Position numbers and translations under genes: made by a program | Assembly: GCA_900547045.1 (NCBI GenBank) | Contig: URFB01000006.1 | Location: 1-17,090, forward strand | Direction of reading: 5' to 3' | DNA length: 17,090 nt | Source: an uncultured Mollicutes bacterium | GTDB lineage: Bacteria; Bacillota_I; Bacilli_A; Acholeplasmatales; Anaeroplasmataceae | The notes under the pieces: generated by a model | Seen by the model: only the letters and a program-made list of their open reading frames with translations | Databases searched by the model: none | What the model was told of the DNA's origin: nothing | In this document: positions 16,225 to 17,090 of the stretch, piece by piece | How the letters are laid out: each line of letters starts with the position of its first letter | Numbering within the stretch: the first letter of the stretch is position 1

Positions 16225-17052
16225 ATGATTACTTTTGAGAAGGAAAAGGATTATTTGATTTGTGTTGATAGTGATGGAACGGTTATGGATTCAATGGTTA
16301 TAAAGCATACTAAGGCCTTAGCGCCTAAGCTTATTAGTGTCTTTGGTCTTGAAAATGATAAAAATCAAATTTTAAAAAAATGGTATGAGCTTAATCTTTA
16401 TAAGGAAACAAGAGGCCTTAATCGCTTTATCGCCCTTGACTCAATTTTAGCTTATGCAGGCTCCCTAGACTATAGCTTTGAGGGATATGATATATATCAT
16501 AATTGGGTTATAAATACCCAAAGTCTATCAGTTCCATCACTTAAAAATGAAATTGAAAGGCGAGGAAATTATGATTGTCTTGCTAAAGCTTTAAAATGGG
16601 GCGAGGATGTAAACCTGGCAATTGAAAGGCTTCCCCTTGCCAAGCCTTTTAAAAATGCTCGTAGGTCACTTGAAATATTAAGCGAAAGGGTTGATCTTTT
16701 AGGAGTTTCAAGTGCTAATGAGAAGGCGATTTTAGCTGAATGGAAAAGTGCTAAAATTGATTATCTGTTTAAGGCTATTGGTTGTCAAAAGGATGGTACT
16801 AAAGAAAAAATTATTGAATTTGCCCTTAGCTTAGGATATAAAAATGATCATGTTTTAATGCTAGGTGACTCAATGGGTGATTTTTTAGCCTCAAGAAGAA
16901 ATAATATTCTCTTTTTTCCATTTATTCCTTATCATGAAAATGATTCCTGGAATAGATTAATTAATGAAGCATTTCCACTTTTCCTTCAGGATAAATATGA
17001 TAAAGAATATCAAGAAAAATTAATTTTAGAGTTTAAAAAAGCCCTTTCATAA
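16225..17052 (+). CDS. HAD-superfamily hydrolase (probable phosphatase)
   Basis: 275 residues. Motif I is VDSDGTVMDS with nucleophile Asp15 and acid/base Asp17. Motif II is the Ser-rich LLGVSSANE. Motif III is Lys in KDGTKEKI, and motif IV is MLGDSMGDF with two metal-binding Asp residues. The roughly 130 residues between motifs I and II form a large helical cap of the beta-phosphoglucomutase/phosphoglycolate phosphatase type, so it should act on a small phosphorylated compound in the cytoplasm. As last gene of the sugar operon it may dephosphorylate a sugar phosphate made by the pathway. It starts 12 bases after the previous stop behind AAGGTGG. The 38 bases after it (17053-17090) are A/T-rich with no terminator before the window ends, so the operon may continue. 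Confidence 0.85.
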   Translation: MITFEKEKDYLICVDSDGTVMDSMVIKHTKALAPKLISVFGLENDKNQILKKWYELNLYKETRGLNRFIALDSILAYAGSLDYSFEGYDIYHNWVINTQSLSVPSLKNEIERRGNYDCLAKALKWGEDVNLAIERLPLAKPFKNARRSLEILSERVDLLGVSSANEKAILAEWKSAKIDYLFKAIGCQKDGTKEKIIEFALSLGYKNDHVLMLGDSMGDFLASRRNNILFFPFIPYHENDSWNRLINEAFPLFLQDKYDKEYQEKLILEFKKALS

Positions 17053-17090
17053 TTAAAATAAATAGGCTTAATTTATAATAATGCTTAAAA

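Noticed and set aside
1..17090. CRISPR array, insertion sequence, tRNA, prophage or TonB/SusCD-type features
   Set aside because: No spaced repeats, transposase, integrase, tRNA-like folds or outer-membrane proteins were found on either strand.

Overview
The window is low-GC, densely packed DNA that uses the standard code: TAA, TAG and TGA all end genes here. AGGAG-type ribosome sites, a Gram-positive-style lipoprotein (LASC lipobox) with its own ABC permeases, and no outer-membrane parts point to an uncultured Bacillota, most likely a gut or host-associated member of class Bacilli. That taxonomic guess is inference from style. No tRNA, rRNA, CRISPR array or insertion sequence was seen.

Layout. 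Leftward (36-1775) is a broken AraC-type regulator whose C-terminal half is a GH39-like sugar-binding domain. A 254-base divergent intergenic region with cre/LacI-like operator sequences separates it from everything else, which reads rightward. First comes an ABC importer of the ribose/galactose/AI-2 class: fused two-domain ATPase (2030), permease (3555), lipoprotein binding protein (4600) and a second, frameshifted permease (5809), closed by a G/C-rich hairpin at 6837. A separate promoter (6897-6925) then drives a structured 5' leader and a GH3 glycosidase (7034). After a palindrome and a strong intrinsic terminator come six closely spaced genes: nucleoside-hydrolase-fold enzyme (8877), Cys-type sulfatase (9796), GH39 glycosidase (11406), GH78 alpha-L-rhamnosidase (12969), YgjV-like membrane protein (15616) and HAD phosphatase (16225).

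How it may work together (inference). The importer brings in a small glycoside. The glycosidases and the sulfatase have no signal peptide, so they would strip sulfate, rhamnose and xylose- or uronate-like residues and amino-sugar or glucose-type residues inside the cell. The regulator would sense the substrate with a GH39 fold whose acid/base Glu has become Gln. The substrate is unknown; a sulfated, rhamnose-containing glycan is the simplest reading.

Most notable are: (1) the GH3 leader, which combines an 11-bp hairpin carrying an anti-Shine-Dalgarno loop able to pair with a downstream GGAGGT, and a second hairpin lying between the Shine-Dalgarno and the AUG; (2) the catalytically disabled GH39 sensor encoded near an active GH39 paralogue; (3) point lesions confined to the regulator and one permease while all enzymes are intact; (4) complementary decay of one ATP site in the importer ATPase; (5) a predicted leaderless mRNA for the regulator.
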